A stretch of DNA of 64,000 bases from Pyramidobacter sp. YE332 (GCF_033060595.1 NZ_CP133038.1:434001-498000); one strand, 5' to 3'. Counted from the first letter of the stretch, positions 33,284 to 41,548 are shown. The notes: generated from the letters alone by a model not told the origin. Numbers and translations are program-made.

Positions 33284-34003
33284 TCAATAGTTAAGCGTGG
33301 AATCCATCTCGTATTCCCATTTTTCAGTAAAAACGTATTGATTGCTCACCCACACGGCTTTCCCCTGGTTGTCGGAGAAGAAACGACGAACTCTTAGAAC
33401 CGGCGTGTGTTCAGCGACCTGCAAATAATCCGTGATCTTTTTAGGCGGGATACGAACGGCAAGTTTCTCGTGAACGCGGCAGATCATGGTGTTGAATTTA
33501 GAGGTCAGCATCTCCTTCATGGAGATAAAATCTCCTGCCGCTTTGAAAATGGAGAGGTCAAAACGCTGCGGAAGATAATGTTCAAAGACGAAGACGGGGG
33601 TTTCTTCGATACATTGGCTGCGGATCAAATAAGTCGTTTGCTCCTTTTTGCCCAAATTCAGGAAGGTTTGGATGTCCCGATCGTGCGGGACCTTCAGGGA
33701 GATCTCCAGCGTTTGGGTTGAAAGCCGGTCCCAATACTGCTCATACACGTTCACAAAGCCTGTGGCGGTAAACCAAGGGTGCGTGCGCACCTGCTTGGTG
33801 ACAAAAGTCCCCTTGCCTTGGAGGCGGAGAACGAGCCCTTCGTTTTCGAGCGCCCCCAGAGCCTGTCGTACCGGGGCGCGGCTGGTGCCGTAAATTTTCT
33901 CGAGATCGGCCTCCGTCGGCAGCATTGCCCCCGGCTTATAGAGTCCTTCGCAGATCTTGTACTGTAAATCGCGATAAATTTGATAATAAAGAGGTATAGT
34001 CAT
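33284..34003 (-). CDS. GntR family transcriptional regulator, HutC/UTRA subfamily
   Basis: A 239-aa regulator. The N-terminal winged helix contains LYYQIYRDLQYKICEGLYKPGAMLPTEADLEKIYGTSRAPVRQAL; the rest is a UTRA ligand domain (about 95-235). HutC-type regulators sense small metabolites such as urocanate or amino-sugar phosphates. It is convergent with the eight-gene operon upstream, so it may control it, as the FCD-type GntR at 5015 may control the sister cluster. GGAGA lies just upstream of the ATG at 34003. No clear operator was found. Confidence 0.9.
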   Translation of the reverse strand: MTIPLYYQIYRDLQYKICEGLYKPGAMLPTEADLEKIYGTSRAPVRQALGALENEGLVLRLQGKGTFVTKQVRTHPWFTATGFVNVYEQYWDRLSTQTLEISLKVPHDRDIQTFLNLGKKEQTTYLIRSQCIEETPVFVFEHYLPQRFDLSIFKAAGDFISMKEMLTSKFNTMICRVHEKLAVRIPPKKITDYLQVAEHTPVLRVRRFFSDNQGKAVWVSNQYVFTEKWEYEMDSTLNY

Positions 34004-34105
34004 TTCATTGTCTCCAGAAGTGTGCGATAGTTTCCCCTCTCATTATCGATTTTTGAAATAATAAGTCGGGGCCTCAACTGACGTGTCGCTGTTCAGTGAT
34101 AATGT

Positions 34106-34205
34106 CATGCTGTTTCTTTATTGATTCGGGTCGAACTCAAGACGCTGCGAGGAAAATCCACAAAGCGAACGGCGCAGCTCGCTTCGCGGGGTTCCCGCGC
34201 GGCCC
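34106..34205. repeat. degenerate copy of the dispersed inverted-repeat element
   Basis: The block CTGCGAGGAAAATCCACAAAG near 34144-34164 closely matches the inner part of the element at 36999 (CTGCGAGGGAGATTCACAAAG), and the left edge (near 34109) resembles its terminal repeat. The right half appears lost next to the end of the following gene. Confidence 0.4.
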
Positions 34206-34574
34206 TCAGCGCTGCGTCCGGTCCAGTTCGGTCCAGCCGAAATCCGCCGCTTCGGGCTGCCAGCGCAGCAACAGCGAGGAATCGGCAAGGTGCACGACGG
34301 CCCAGCACGGCGCGACGAAACAGAGTTGGGCGTTTCCGGGCAGATCGGGCCGGGCCGCGCGCAGAGACTTCTCCAGCGCCGCGCGGTTCAGGCGGTCATT
34401 CCATCGTGGTTCGGGAGCCATCAGGCGCATCCGCGCCGCCAGTTCGGCGGAATCGCGCGTCACTTTGCCGCTGCGGGCGACGACGCCCCAGAGGACGACG
34501 GTGCAGACGACGAGCGCCAGCGCGGCCGCGAGCGCCATGACCTTCGCCGACGGGCCGAGAGGATTGGGCTTCAT
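34206..34574 (-). CDS. hypothetical membrane-anchored protein
   Basis: A 122-aa protein with one N-terminal transmembrane helix (about residues 11-32, VMALAAALALVVCTVVLWG) and a short soluble domain with two cysteines (LCFVAPCWAVVHL) near residues 85-90. Family not recognised. It begins at the base before the rlmN stop codon, so it is co-transcribed with rlmN and probably translationally coupled. The last codons border a degenerate repeat. Confidence 0.65.
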   Translation of the reverse strand: MKPNPLGPSAKVMALAAALALVVCTVVLWGVVARSGKVTRDSAELAARMRLMAPEPRWNDRLNRAALEKSLRAARPDLPGNAQLCFVAPCWAVVHLADSSLLLRWQPEAADFGWTELDRTQR

Positions 34575-35648
34575 TTAACTGACCGTCTTGCCGCGCAGCT
34601 GGCCGCAGGCGGCGTCGATGTCGGTCCCATGCTCCTTGCGCACTTCGCACTCCACGTTCAGCTCTTTGAGGATCTTCATGAACGGCGCGATGCGGCTGGC
34701 CGAAGGGCGGGCGAATCTCGTGCCGGCCACGGGGTTGTAGGGGATCAGGTTCACGTAGACCTGCAGGTTCGAGAACAGCGTCGCCAGCTCGTAAGCGCAG
34801 TCCGGCGTGTCGTTGACGTTCTTGAGCATGACGTACTCGATGGTGAGGCGCACGCCGGTCTTCTGCTGCCAGTATTCGAGCGCGCTGAACACGGCGCCGA
34901 GCGGGAAGCGCTCGTTCACGGGCATGATGCGCGATCTCAGCTCGTTGTTGGGCGCGTGCAGCGACAGGCACAGGTAGATGTCCAGCCCTTCGTCGGCGAG
35001 GCGGCGGATGCCCTCGGGGATGCCGGACGTGGAGATGGTGACGTGCCGCACGCTCAAGCCCCGCATCTTCGGCTCGAGGAACATGCGCACGGCTTTGACG
35101 ACGTTCTCGTAATTGAGCAGCGGCTCGCCCATGCCCATGAAGACGACGTTGTTGATATCGTGCCCGACGTCGGACTCCATGGCGGCGAAATGCGAGACGA
35201 TCTCGCCGGCGCTGAGGTTGCGCCTGAAGCCCTGCTGCCCCGTGGCGCAGAACTCGCAGCGCAGCGGACAGCCGACCTGCGAGGAGATGCAAGCCGTGTA
35301 GTGGTTGCCGTGGTCCATCAGCACCGACTCGACGTACTCGCCGTCGTCGAGCCGCCATAAGTACTTGCGCGTGCCGTCGGCGGCCGTCTGCCGCTTGGCC
35401 AGTTTCGGCAGCCGGATCTCCAGCAGCTCGGGCAGACGCTCGCGCAGCGCTTTGGACAGGTTGGTCATGGCGCCGAAGCTGAAAACTTTCTTCTTGTAGA
35501 TCCACTGGCACAGCTGATCGGCCGTGTAGCGCGGCATGTCCAGCTCTTCCTGCACGAAACGCTCCCAGTCGGCCAGCGTCATCTCGAAAGCGCTGCGCTT
35601 CGCCGCGGCTTCGGGCGCGTTCGTCACGTTCAGTTCGTCGTTTTCCAT
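34575..35648 (-). CDS. rlmN: 23S rRNA (adenine(2503)-C(2))-methyltransferase
   Basis: A 357-aa radical SAM enzyme that methylates A2503 of 23S rRNA (and A37 of some tRNAs). The cluster motif is C127-PLR-C131-EF-C134, followed by ATGQQGFRRNLSAGEI. GMGEPLLNYENV (about 173) and the SLHAPNNELRSRIMPVN segment are conserved. C-terminal cysteines (near 335 and 350) include the methyl-carrying one. Length is normal. A GGGAAAGAAA ribosome site precedes the ATG. Confidence 0.96.
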   Translation of the reverse strand: MENDELNVTNAPEAAAKRSAFEMTLADWERFVQEELDMPRYTADQLCQWIYKKKVFSFGAMTNLSKALRERLPELLEIRLPKLAKRQTAADGTRKYLWRLDDGEYVESVLMDHGNHYTACISSQVGCPLRCEFCATGQQGFRRNLSAGEIVSHFAAMESDVGHDINNVVFMGMGEPLLNYENVVKAVRMFLEPKMRGLSVRHVTISTSGIPEGIRRLADEGLDIYLCLSLHAPNNELRSRIMPVNERFPLGAVFSALEYWQQKTGVRLTIEYVMLKNVNDTPDCAYELATLFSNLQVYVNLIPYNPVAGTRFARPSASRIAPFMKILKELNVECEVRKEHGTDIDAACGQLRGKTVS

Positions 35649-35776
35649 TTTCTTTCCCTTTTCCTTTCATGAAGGCCGGCGCTTCCCCAAACGGCAAAGC
35701 GCCGCCCGGCCTTTCGATTACGAAAAGCATAACAGTTTTATTCCCCGCTGACAAGGCCGCCGTTCGGCGCGCAAAG

Positions 35777-35797
35777 AAAAAGACGCCCGAGGGCGTC
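35777..35797 (-). terminator. intrinsic terminator of the aminotransferase gene
   Basis: GACGCC-CGAG-GGCGTC (35782-35797) is followed on the minus strand by TTTTT, nine bases after the stop codon of the gene at 35806. Confidence 0.75.
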
Positions 35798-35805
35798 CTC
35801 TCGCT

Positions 35806-36897
35806 CTATTGCCCCGCGTCGATCCGTTCCATGGCCGTCAGGACTTTTTCGAGGCGAGGCCCGATAGGCACGCGCAGGCGCGCCGCGTTGCGCCCCGCAA
35901 AGCCTTCGCAGGAGACGGCACGCACGCCGCGGCGGGCGAACTCGCGCGCCAGGTCGACGTTCGAGTCGGCGTGGACGACCATGCAGATCGCCACGCTGTC
36001 GGTCGTATGCGCGAAAGAAAGATGCCGCCACGGCCGCATCAGGCTTTTTTTCGCGGCGGCGGTGCGGGCGCGCAGCTCGTCCAGGAACTCCGGTTCGCTC
36101 AACGCGGCGGCGGCCACGCGGCGCGAGAGCGACGACACGGCATAGGGATTGGAAAGGGTGTTCGCCGCCGCGGCCAGCTTGGGAGGCAGGAGCAGGTAGC
36201 CGGCGCGCAGCCCCGCCAGCCCGAATCCCTTGGAGAAGGAACGGGCGACGAGCAGGTTGTCGTACGCGTCGAACAGGCTCACGGCCGAACGCCCGCGCGG
36301 CACGTAATCGCCGTAGGCTTCATCGACGAGCACACAGACGTTCGCCTCCCGCGCCGCGGCGAGGATCTCCTCGAGCGCGGCGGGCGGGACCGCCTGTCCC
36401 GTCGGATTGTTGGGATTGTCGAACGCCGCCAGCTTGAAGCGCGGCGACAGCGCCGCCGCAAAACGCGCGGCGCTGAAACGGTAATCCTCCTCCGCTTTCA
36501 GCGGCACCGTCTCAAAAAAGCCGCCGTGCAGACGCACGTCGGCGCCGTACTCGAAAAACAGCGAAGCGCCGCCCAGCACGCGGTCGCCCGGTTCCAGAAA
36601 CAGCCGGTTGACGAGATACAGACTGCTGACGGAGCCTTCGGTGAGGACGATGTTCTCGTTTCCCAGCGCGGCATGATCCTTCCAATAGGCGGCGATCGCC
36701 TCCTTCAGTCCGTTGGCGTGGGGATACGGCGCGCACATGTTGAAATCGAGCGCCGCGAAGGCTCGGCGCGCCGCCGGCGAAGCCAGTTCGACGTTAACGC
36801 CTTCGCCGCAGTCCACTTCGCAGGGCGGCGTTTCCGTTCCGAGCGCGTAGCTGACGCGGGGCTGGTTTCTGACGGCGCGGGTGATGCGATATTCCAT
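35806..36897 (-). CDS. class I/II aminotransferase, histidinol-phosphate aminotransferase-like
   Basis: A 363-aa fold-type I PLP enzyme resembling HisC and threonine-phosphate decarboxylases. PHANGLKEAIAAYW near residue 60, FDNPNNPTGQAVPP near 160, VDEAYGDYVPRG near 190 and the Schiff-base lysine in ARSFSKGFGLAGLRAGYLL near 217 are visible. A C-terminal Arg (RVPIG) could bind a carboxylate or phosphate. No his genes are nearby, so the substrate may be another amino acid. ATG 36897 follows GGAGGAC; the longer frame is not supported. Confidence 0.88.
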   Translation of the reverse strand: MEYRITRAVRNQPRVSYALGTETPPCEVDCGEGVNVELASPAARRAFAALDFNMCAPYPHANGLKEAIAAYWKDHAALGNENIVLTEGSVSSLYLVNRLFLEPGDRVLGGASLFFEYGADVRLHGGFFETVPLKAEEDYRFSAARFAAALSPRFKLAAFDNPNNPTGQAVPPAALEEILAAAREANVCVLVDEAYGDYVPRGRSAVSLFDAYDNLLVARSFSKGFGLAGLRAGYLLLPPKLAAAANTLSNPYAVSSLSRRVAAAALSEPEFLDELRARTAAAKKSLMRPWRHLSFAHTTDSVAICMVVHADSNVDLAREFARRGVRAVSCEGFAGRNAARLRVPIGPRLEKVLTAMERIDAGQ

Positions 36898-36927
36898 GGC
36901 GTCCTCCTGAAAAACGTTGATGTGCAC

Positions 36928-36996
36928 ATTATAGTACGGCGCCGACGGAAATCAAAAACGTTCCGCCGGATCATACGTGACCGCCAGCGGAACGTT
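36928..36996 (-). promoter_or_regulatory. promoter of the aminotransferase gene with an upstream insulating terminator
   Basis: Minus-strand -10 TATAAT (36933-36928) and -35 TTTGAT (36956-36951) are 17 bp apart. Immediately upstream a hairpin AACGTTCCGC (36957-36966) / GCGGAACGTT (36987-36996) followed by TTTGATT can stop incoming minus-strand transcription. Confidence 0.55.
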
Positions 36997-36998
36997 CA

Positions 36999-37159
36999 AT
37001 ACCCATTTCTCGGGCAAAAAGCCGGACACGAGGGCGCTGCGAGGGAGATTCACAAAGAGAGCCGCGCGGACCGCGCGGCAGTCGAGGTAGTTCTGGGCGA
37101 GTGAACTTCCTCGCAGCACCCGGAAAACTATGTTGACGCTTTCTATCAAGAATCAGTAT
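36999..37159. repeat. dispersed inverted-repeat (MITE-like) element, copy A
   Basis: About 161 bp. The left end ATACCCATTTCTCGGGCAAA and the right end (complement) ATACTGATTCTTGATAGAAA form imperfect terminal repeats. The interior has a second inverted repeat, GGGCGCTGCGAGG near 37032 against CCTCGCAGCACCC near 37109. The whole architecture recurs at 40064-40184. No open frame. Right end carries TTGACG-N18-TATGAG, a possible outward promoter. Confidence 0.65.
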
Positions 37160-37178
37160 GAGAGGAGAACGGCCGTGC

Positions 37179-37184
37179 TATAAT
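37179..37184 (+). promoter_or_regulatory. -10 box ahead of the lip cassette
   Basis: A consensus TATAAT lies about 45 bases upstream of the first lip gene, just outside repeat copy A. The matching -35 is not clear at the normal distance. The stretch 36898-37228 contains no gene. Confidence 0.4.
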
Positions 37185-37228
37185 AAATAAAATGTTTCTG
37201 CAGAGATATGACTGAAAGGAACGCCGCC

Positions 37229-38128
37229 ATGACCGCCGACGAATTGACAAGACTTTCGCTAAAAGCAAGGGCCGCGGTCGAGCGCGCTTGGAACACGGCC
37301 CGCTCGCATTTTCCGCCGCAGCTGATCTGCGATCGTCCCGGCTCCACGCTCGCCGTTTCGCTTACAGGCGCGAAGTGCGCTCTCAACTGCGCTCACTGCG
37401 GTGGGCACTACCTCGAGGGGATGACTCCAATTGAAAAAATTGAAGCGGCTCTCGCGACGGGGCGCTATACCAGCTGTCTCCTTTCGGGCGGATGCACGCC
37501 GGCCGGCAAGGTTGAAGTCGCCCGCCAGGAAAAACTCGTAATGCGGCTTAAGAGCCGCGGGCTGAAAATCAACGTGCACGCCGGCCTCATCAGCCAGGCC
37601 GAGATCGACGTTTTAGCGCCGCTCGCCGATCGGATCTCATTCGATATGGTGACTGACGATCGGACTATCCGTGATGTATTTGGTCTGACGCGTACCGGAG
37701 ATGATTATATTGATACTTATCGCCGGCTGCGCGCCGCTGGAGCCCGGGTCGTCCCTCACATTTGCGTCGGCCTCTGGGGCGGTCAGGTGCGTGGCGAGTA
37801 CGACGCGCTGCGCGTGCTCGCCGAACTTGGCGCTGACGCGCTGGTCTTTATCGTTCTCATACCGACCCCCGGCACGGCTTTTGCCGACCGCCAGCCGCCT
37901 CCGCTTGAGGATGTCGCGAACGTCTTTGCCCGCGCGCGGGAACTGTTCCCGCGCCAATCGATCAATCTTGGATGCATGCGTCCGGCAGGACGCTACAGAG
38001 CCGAACTTGACACGCTTGCCGTCGCCAGCGGTCTCAACCGTCTTGTGAATCCCACGCCGCCGGCGCTGCGCCTGGCGCGCTCGCTCGGCCTTAAGCTCAT
38101 TGACCGGAAGGAGTGCTGCGTATTGTGA
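37229..38128 (+). CDS. radical SAM protein, LipS1/LipS2-type lipoyl synthase component
   Basis: A 299-aa radical SAM protein with the cluster motif C50-ALN-C54-AH-C57. LLSGGCTPAGKV near 85 is a likely SAM-contact loop. It is coupled by GTGA overlap to a second radical SAM gene and then to a LipM octanoyltransferase. That trio matches the two-protein lipoyl synthase (LipS1 plus LipS2) known from Thermococcus and from genome surveys, in which the pair inserts the two sulfurs into octanoyl-lysine. Which partner this is I cannot say from sequence. ATG 37229 is favoured over 37208 because AAAGGAA lies between them. Confidence 0.78.
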   Translation: MTADELTRLSLKARAAVERAWNTARSHFPPQLICDRPGSTLAVSLTGAKCALNCAHCGGHYLEGMTPIEKIEAALATGRYTSCLLSGGCTPAGKVEVARQEKLVMRLKSRGLKINVHAGLISQAEIDVLAPLADRISFDMVTDDRTIRDVFGLTRTGDDYIDTYRRLRAAGARVVPHICVGLWGGQVRGEYDALRVLAELGADALVFIVLIPTPGTAFADRQPPPLEDVANVFARARELFPRQSINLGCMRPAGRYRAELDTLAVASGLNRLVNPTPPALRLARSLGLKLIDRKECCVL

Positions 38129-39162
38129 AGATACGTCTGTCAATCGGCACCGCGGCTGCCCTTGGTCTTGCGCGTCTTAAATCCGACGCGCTTCCCACCA
38201 CAGCGTATCTGATGGATACGGGCGGCAGATGCGCGCACAATTGCGCGTTCTGCGCTCAGGCGCGAGAGGCCGAAACTGGAGAAGATCATCTCTCAAGGGT
38301 TATCTGGCCGGTTTATGACTTAGGAGACGTTCTCAGCGGCCTTATCACCGCCGCTCGAGGCGGGACTATTCGCCGTGCGTGTATTCAGGTTACCCTGAAC
38401 GCCGGTTCCTTTGAGCGCACCCTCGTTATTCTCAAAGCCGTGACGAACGCAGTATCGCTCCCCGTCAGCGTCTCGACCAATATCACCTCCGCCAGCCAGG
38501 TCGATCGACTGATGGGAAGCGGGGCGGCGCGAGTAAGCATTGCGCTTGACGCCGCTACTCAATCCCTTCATGATCAGGTGAAAGGCACGGGCTACGCTCG
38601 CAAGGTCCAACTCCTGACCGAGTGCGCGAGGCGCTACCCCGGCCGAATCACCACGCACTTCATCGTCGGTCTTGGAGAGTCGGAGGAAGACGTGATCGCC
38701 GCGATACAAAACATGCACGACCTGAATGTCACCGTGGGGCTTTTCGCCTTCACGCCTCTGCGCGGCACGCGCATGGCGAAGTGCCCGCCCCCCGAGGCCG
38801 GACGCTACCGTCGCGTTCAGCTGGCAAACTGGTTGATCAAAACGAAACGTCGGCGCGTTTCCGACATGTCTTTTTCGAATGGGCGACTCTCTGGCATTGA
38901 CGGAGACATAAAAGAACTGCTGTCAGTCCTATCCTCCGGCGAAGCGTTTGAGACGGCGGGATGCCGCGACTGCAACCGTCCTTACTACAACGAAAATCCC
39001 GGACACGGCGTGATGTACAACTACCCTCGCCCGCTGAAAAACTCAGAGGTCATCCAGGCCTTGAAAGAAACGCATTTATTTGCTCAGACAGACCTGAACG
39101 ATCTGACGCCCGTCACCGGCAAGGAAACAAGGAGGTGCCCTCATGAAATGGCGATTCATTGA
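38125..39162 (+). CDS. radical SAM protein, LipS1/LipS2-type lipoyl synthase component (second)
   Basis: A 345-aa radical SAM protein resembling biotin/lipoyl synthases. The cluster motif is C35-AHN-C39-AF-C42. HFIVGLGESEEDVIAAI near 180 is typical of the biotin-synthase-like branch. A C-terminal GCRDCNRPYYNENPG (near 285) supplies further cysteines that could hold the auxiliary, sulfur-donating cluster. GTG 38125 is chosen: it follows GGAAGGAG and overlaps the previous stop as GTGA. It overlaps lipM by 20 bp. No canonical lipA or lipB lies in the window. Confidence 0.8.
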   Translation: MKIRLSIGTAAALGLARLKSDALPTTAYLMDTGGRCAHNCAFCAQAREAETGEDHLSRVIWPVYDLGDVLSGLITAARGGTIRRACIQVTLNAGSFERTLVILKAVTNAVSLPVSVSTNITSASQVDRLMGSGAARVSIALDAATQSLHDQVKGTGYARKVQLLTECARRYPGRITTHFIVGLGESEEDVIAAIQNMHDLNVTVGLFAFTPLRGTRMAKCPPPEAGRYRRVQLANWLIKTKRRRVSDMSFSNGRLSGIDGDIKELLSVLSSGEAFETAGCRDCNRPYYNENPGHGVMYNYPRPLKNSEVIQALKETHLFAQTDLNDLTPVTGKETRRCPHEMAIH

Positions 39163-39970
39163 TACCGAAATCCATTCGGGCGCGTGGAACATGGCGATCG
39201 ACGAGGCCGTTATGACCTGTTGCGCCGCCGGACGCGTGCCGCCGACTCTTCGTTTTTACCGTTGGGGGCCTCCTGCGCTCACGCTGGGGTATTTTCAAAA
39301 GGCCGAACGCGACGTGAACTTCGACGCCTGCGCTCATCTCGGCATCGACGTCGTGCGCCGTCTCACCGGCGGCCGCGCCGTTCTTCACGATCAAGAATTG
39401 ACCTACAGCATCGTTATGCCTCATGAGGGGTGCCCGTTGCCCGACAGCATCACTGACTCGTATCGCGTGCTCTCCAGAGGACTGGCCGAAGGCTTTCGGA
39501 TACTCGATTTGCCCGTAACGATGAGTCATCCGGCGCCGAGAAGCGGTAAACCGGGAAGTTCCGCGGCCTGCTTCGACGCCCTTTCGGTCTGGGAGCTTGA
39601 AGCGGACGGCAAAAAAATTGTTGGGAGCGCCCAAGCCCGTCGCTTTGGCTCCGTACTCCAGCATGGTTCAGTGCTCAACGACCTGAATCCGGAGATGCTT
39701 TTTGCAACCATGAAGGACGAAAACCCTCGGAGATTGGAACGGGCCAAGGCGACGTTTCTTGAAAAAGCGACGAGTATACGCCATCTCACTGGCCGCCCGC
39801 TTCCGTGGAACGAGCTCTTTGACGCGTTCAAAGAAGGCTTCTTCATCGCGTTGGAGCGCGATCTGGACGCTCATTTCGTGGAAGACGACTTGACTGACGA
39901 CGAGCTTTCGTTGGCGGAGGACCTGATCGAAAATAAATACGCGACGCGCGATTGGAACCATCGCCGCTAA
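39143..39970 (+). CDS. lipM: octanoyl-[ACP]:protein N-octanoyltransferase LipM
   Basis: A 275-aa member of the biotin/lipoate A/B ligase superfamily that follows Bacillus LipM along its length: WRFIDTEI at the start, LRFYRWGPPALTLGYFQ, RRLTGGRAVLHDQELTYS near 72, and SSAACFDALS with the thioester-forming C143. The invariant lysine is in GKKIVGSAQ (about 158). LipM moves octanoate from acyl carrier protein to GcvH, making the substrate for the LipS pair. Lack of the LplA C-terminal domain separates it from the ligase at 8516. A strong AAGGAGGTG site precedes the ATG. Confidence 0.9.
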   Translation: MKWRFIDTEIHSGAWNMAIDEAVMTCCAAGRVPPTLRFYRWGPPALTLGYFQKAERDVNFDACAHLGIDVVRRLTGGRAVLHDQELTYSIVMPHEGCPLPDSITDSYRVLSRGLAEGFRILDLPVTMSHPAPRSGKPGSSAACFDALSVWELEADGKKIVGSAQARRFGSVLQHGSVLNDLNPEMLFATMKDENPRRLERAKATFLEKATSIRHLTGRPLPWNELFDAFKEGFFIALERDLDAHFVEDDLTDDELSLAEDLIENKYATRDWNHRR

Positions 39971-40021
39971 ACGCATGAAGCGCCGCATTCCCCAACGCAG
40001 GGAATGCGGCGCTTCATGCGT
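39971..40021 (+). terminator. long hairpin after lipM
   Basis: A perfect 22-bp stem: 39971-39992 (ACGCATGAAGCGCC...) pairs with 40000-40021 over a 7-nt loop. No U tract follows, so termination would be imperfect. It closes the lip cassette. Confidence 0.6.
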
Positions 40022-40063
40022 ATCAGATCCAGTTCAGTTGAAATGCAGGTGCAGCGCGCTTTG

Positions 40064-40184
40064 ATACTATTTCTTGATCGAAAAAGCCGAACACGAGGGC
40101 GCTGCGCGGCAGTTCCGAGCGGCTGAACTCCCTCGCAGCGCCTAAAAACCCATCCTAACACTTTCTATCAGGAATCAGCGTTAT
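40064..40184. repeat. dispersed inverted-repeat (MITE-like) element, copy B
   Basis: About 121 bp with ends ATACTATTTCTTGATCGAAA and, inverted, ATAACGCTGATTCCTGATAG. The interior ACACGAGGGCGCTGCG and CCTCGCAGCGCC match copy A (36999-37159). The two copies bracket the lipS-lipS-lipM cassette. The rest of 39971-40274 holds the lipM hairpin and the promoter at 40213. Confidence 0.65.
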
Positions 40185-40212
40185 GTACAGAAATTTATTT
40201 TTGAAATGATGA

Positions 40213-40242
40213 TTGACCTTTTAGCTCAAATGAGACTATAAT
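40213..40242 (+). promoter_or_regulatory. promoter of the LarA-like gene
   Basis: TTGACC (40213-40218) and TATAAT (40237-40242), 18 bp apart, about 30 bases upstream of the start codon. Confidence 0.65.
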
Positions 40243-40274
40243 GAGACAAAATTTTCTGTCGCAAGGAGTCCGCC

Positions 40275-41537
40275 ATGAAAACTTACGAGGTGAAGATGGG
40301 TCGCGGCGTGCAGCGCTGGCAGAGCCCGTATGACTATATCGTCCCGCAGCCGCGCGGCCGCGGCCTGTGCGGCGCGTCGTGCTCCGTCGAGGAGGCGCTT
40401 GACCGCCCCATCGGTTCTCCCTCGCTGGAAGAACTGGCGAAAGACTCCCGCCGCATCGCCATCGTCGTGCCCGACGTCACGCGCGGCTGGTGCCGCGCCC
40501 CCGAGATGAACGCGGCGGTAAGAAAACGCCTTGCCGTCAACAAATCGGCCGAGGTGACGTGGATCGTCGCCACGGGACAGCACCGCGCCGTGGAAGAGCG
40601 GGACAAAGAACTGGTCTTCGGCGGCGCGATGATGTCCGGCGACCGCTGGCTCAGCCACGACTGCGAAGACGTCGTGGACACGGGGCTGGTCACGCCGCTG
40701 GGCACGCCGGTCACGCTCGATCCGGCCTTCGTCGCCGCCGATCTGGCGGTGCTGGTGGGCGGCATCACGTTCCACGACATGGCCGGCTTTTCGGGCGGGC
40801 GCAAGATGATCATGCCCGGCGTTTCCGGACGCCTTTCGATCGTCAAAAATCACAACCACTGTCTCAAAGACGGCGGACTGAATCCCGCCACCGACAGCGG
40901 CCTGCTGGAACACAACCCGATGGCGCAGGATCAGCGCGCTTACGCCGATCTGGCGCTGCGCGGCAAAAAATGCTTCGTCCTCAACACGATCGCCGACAGC
41001 GTGGGCGAGCCGGCGGCGTGGGTGGCGGGCGACATCTGGCAGGCGTGGGAGGCGGGCTGCCAGACGAGCCGTTCCTTCGCCTCGCTGTGGATCCCGCGCC
41101 GGGCGGCGCGCGCCGTCTCTTCCTGCGGCGGCTTTCCGCTGGATCTCGATCTTTACCAGGCCACCAAGGCGCTGTTTTCGCCGCTGGCGGCCCTGGAGCC
41201 CGGGGCGCCGATCGTGCTGGTCGCCGATCTGGAAGACAGCCTCGGCCCCGGCGATTTCGAGGCCTCGCTGCGCAGTTCGCTGCACGACGCGTCGGCCTTT
41301 ATGCGCCACATGGAAACGGCGTTCACGATCCCCGGCTACATCGCCCTGCGCACCGTGCTGGAAATGCGGGGACGCCCCGCGGCTCTGGTGACTTCGCGCG
41401 AGAACGTGCCTTTTCCCGGGCAGGTTTTCCGCGACATGCAGTCGGCCGAAAGGTGGCTGCAGGAACAGTCGGGAATGAACGGCCTGTCGATCCTGGTCCC
41501 CAGCGGCAACGCCGTCCACGTCCTCGCCGCGGAATAA
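40275..41537 (+). CDS. nickel-dependent lactate racemase family protein (LarA-like)
   Basis: A 420-aa protein of the LarA/DUF2088 family. Residues equivalent to the LarA active site keep the family spacing: H103 (ATGQHR), H167 (GGITFHDMAGFSGGRK), K177 and H193. In Lactobacillus LarA these are H108, H174, K184 (linked to the nickel-pincer cofactor) and H200. VVPDVTRGW near 64 is the usual DVTRP-type motif. No larB, larC or larE genes are adjacent, so cofactor supply must come from elsewhere. LarA relatives racemise or epimerise various 2-hydroxyacids, so lactate is not certain. Confidence 0.85.
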   Translation: MKTYEVKMGRGVQRWQSPYDYIVPQPRGRGLCGASCSVEEALDRPIGSPSLEELAKDSRRIAIVVPDVTRGWCRAPEMNAAVRKRLAVNKSAEVTWIVATGQHRAVEERDKELVFGGAMMSGDRWLSHDCEDVVDTGLVTPLGTPVTLDPAFVAADLAVLVGGITFHDMAGFSGGRKMIMPGVSGRLSIVKNHNHCLKDGGLNPATDSGLLEHNPMAQDQRAYADLALRGKKCFVLNTIADSVGEPAAWVAGDIWQAWEAGCQTSRSFASLWIPRRAARAVSSCGGFPLDLDLYQATKALFSPLAALEPGAPIVLVADLEDSLGPGDFEASLRSSLHDASAFMRHMETAFTIPGYIALRTVLEMRGRPAALVTSRENVPFPGQVFRDMQSAERWLQEQSGMNGLSILVPSGNAVHVLAAE

Positions 41538-41548
41538 GCGCGGGAACG

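Noticed and set aside
39143-39970. Assignment of the third lip gene as a second lipoate ligase LplA
   Set aside because: It lacks the LplA C-terminal domain and instead has the LipM features: the Cys in SSAACFDALS and the overall LipM order.
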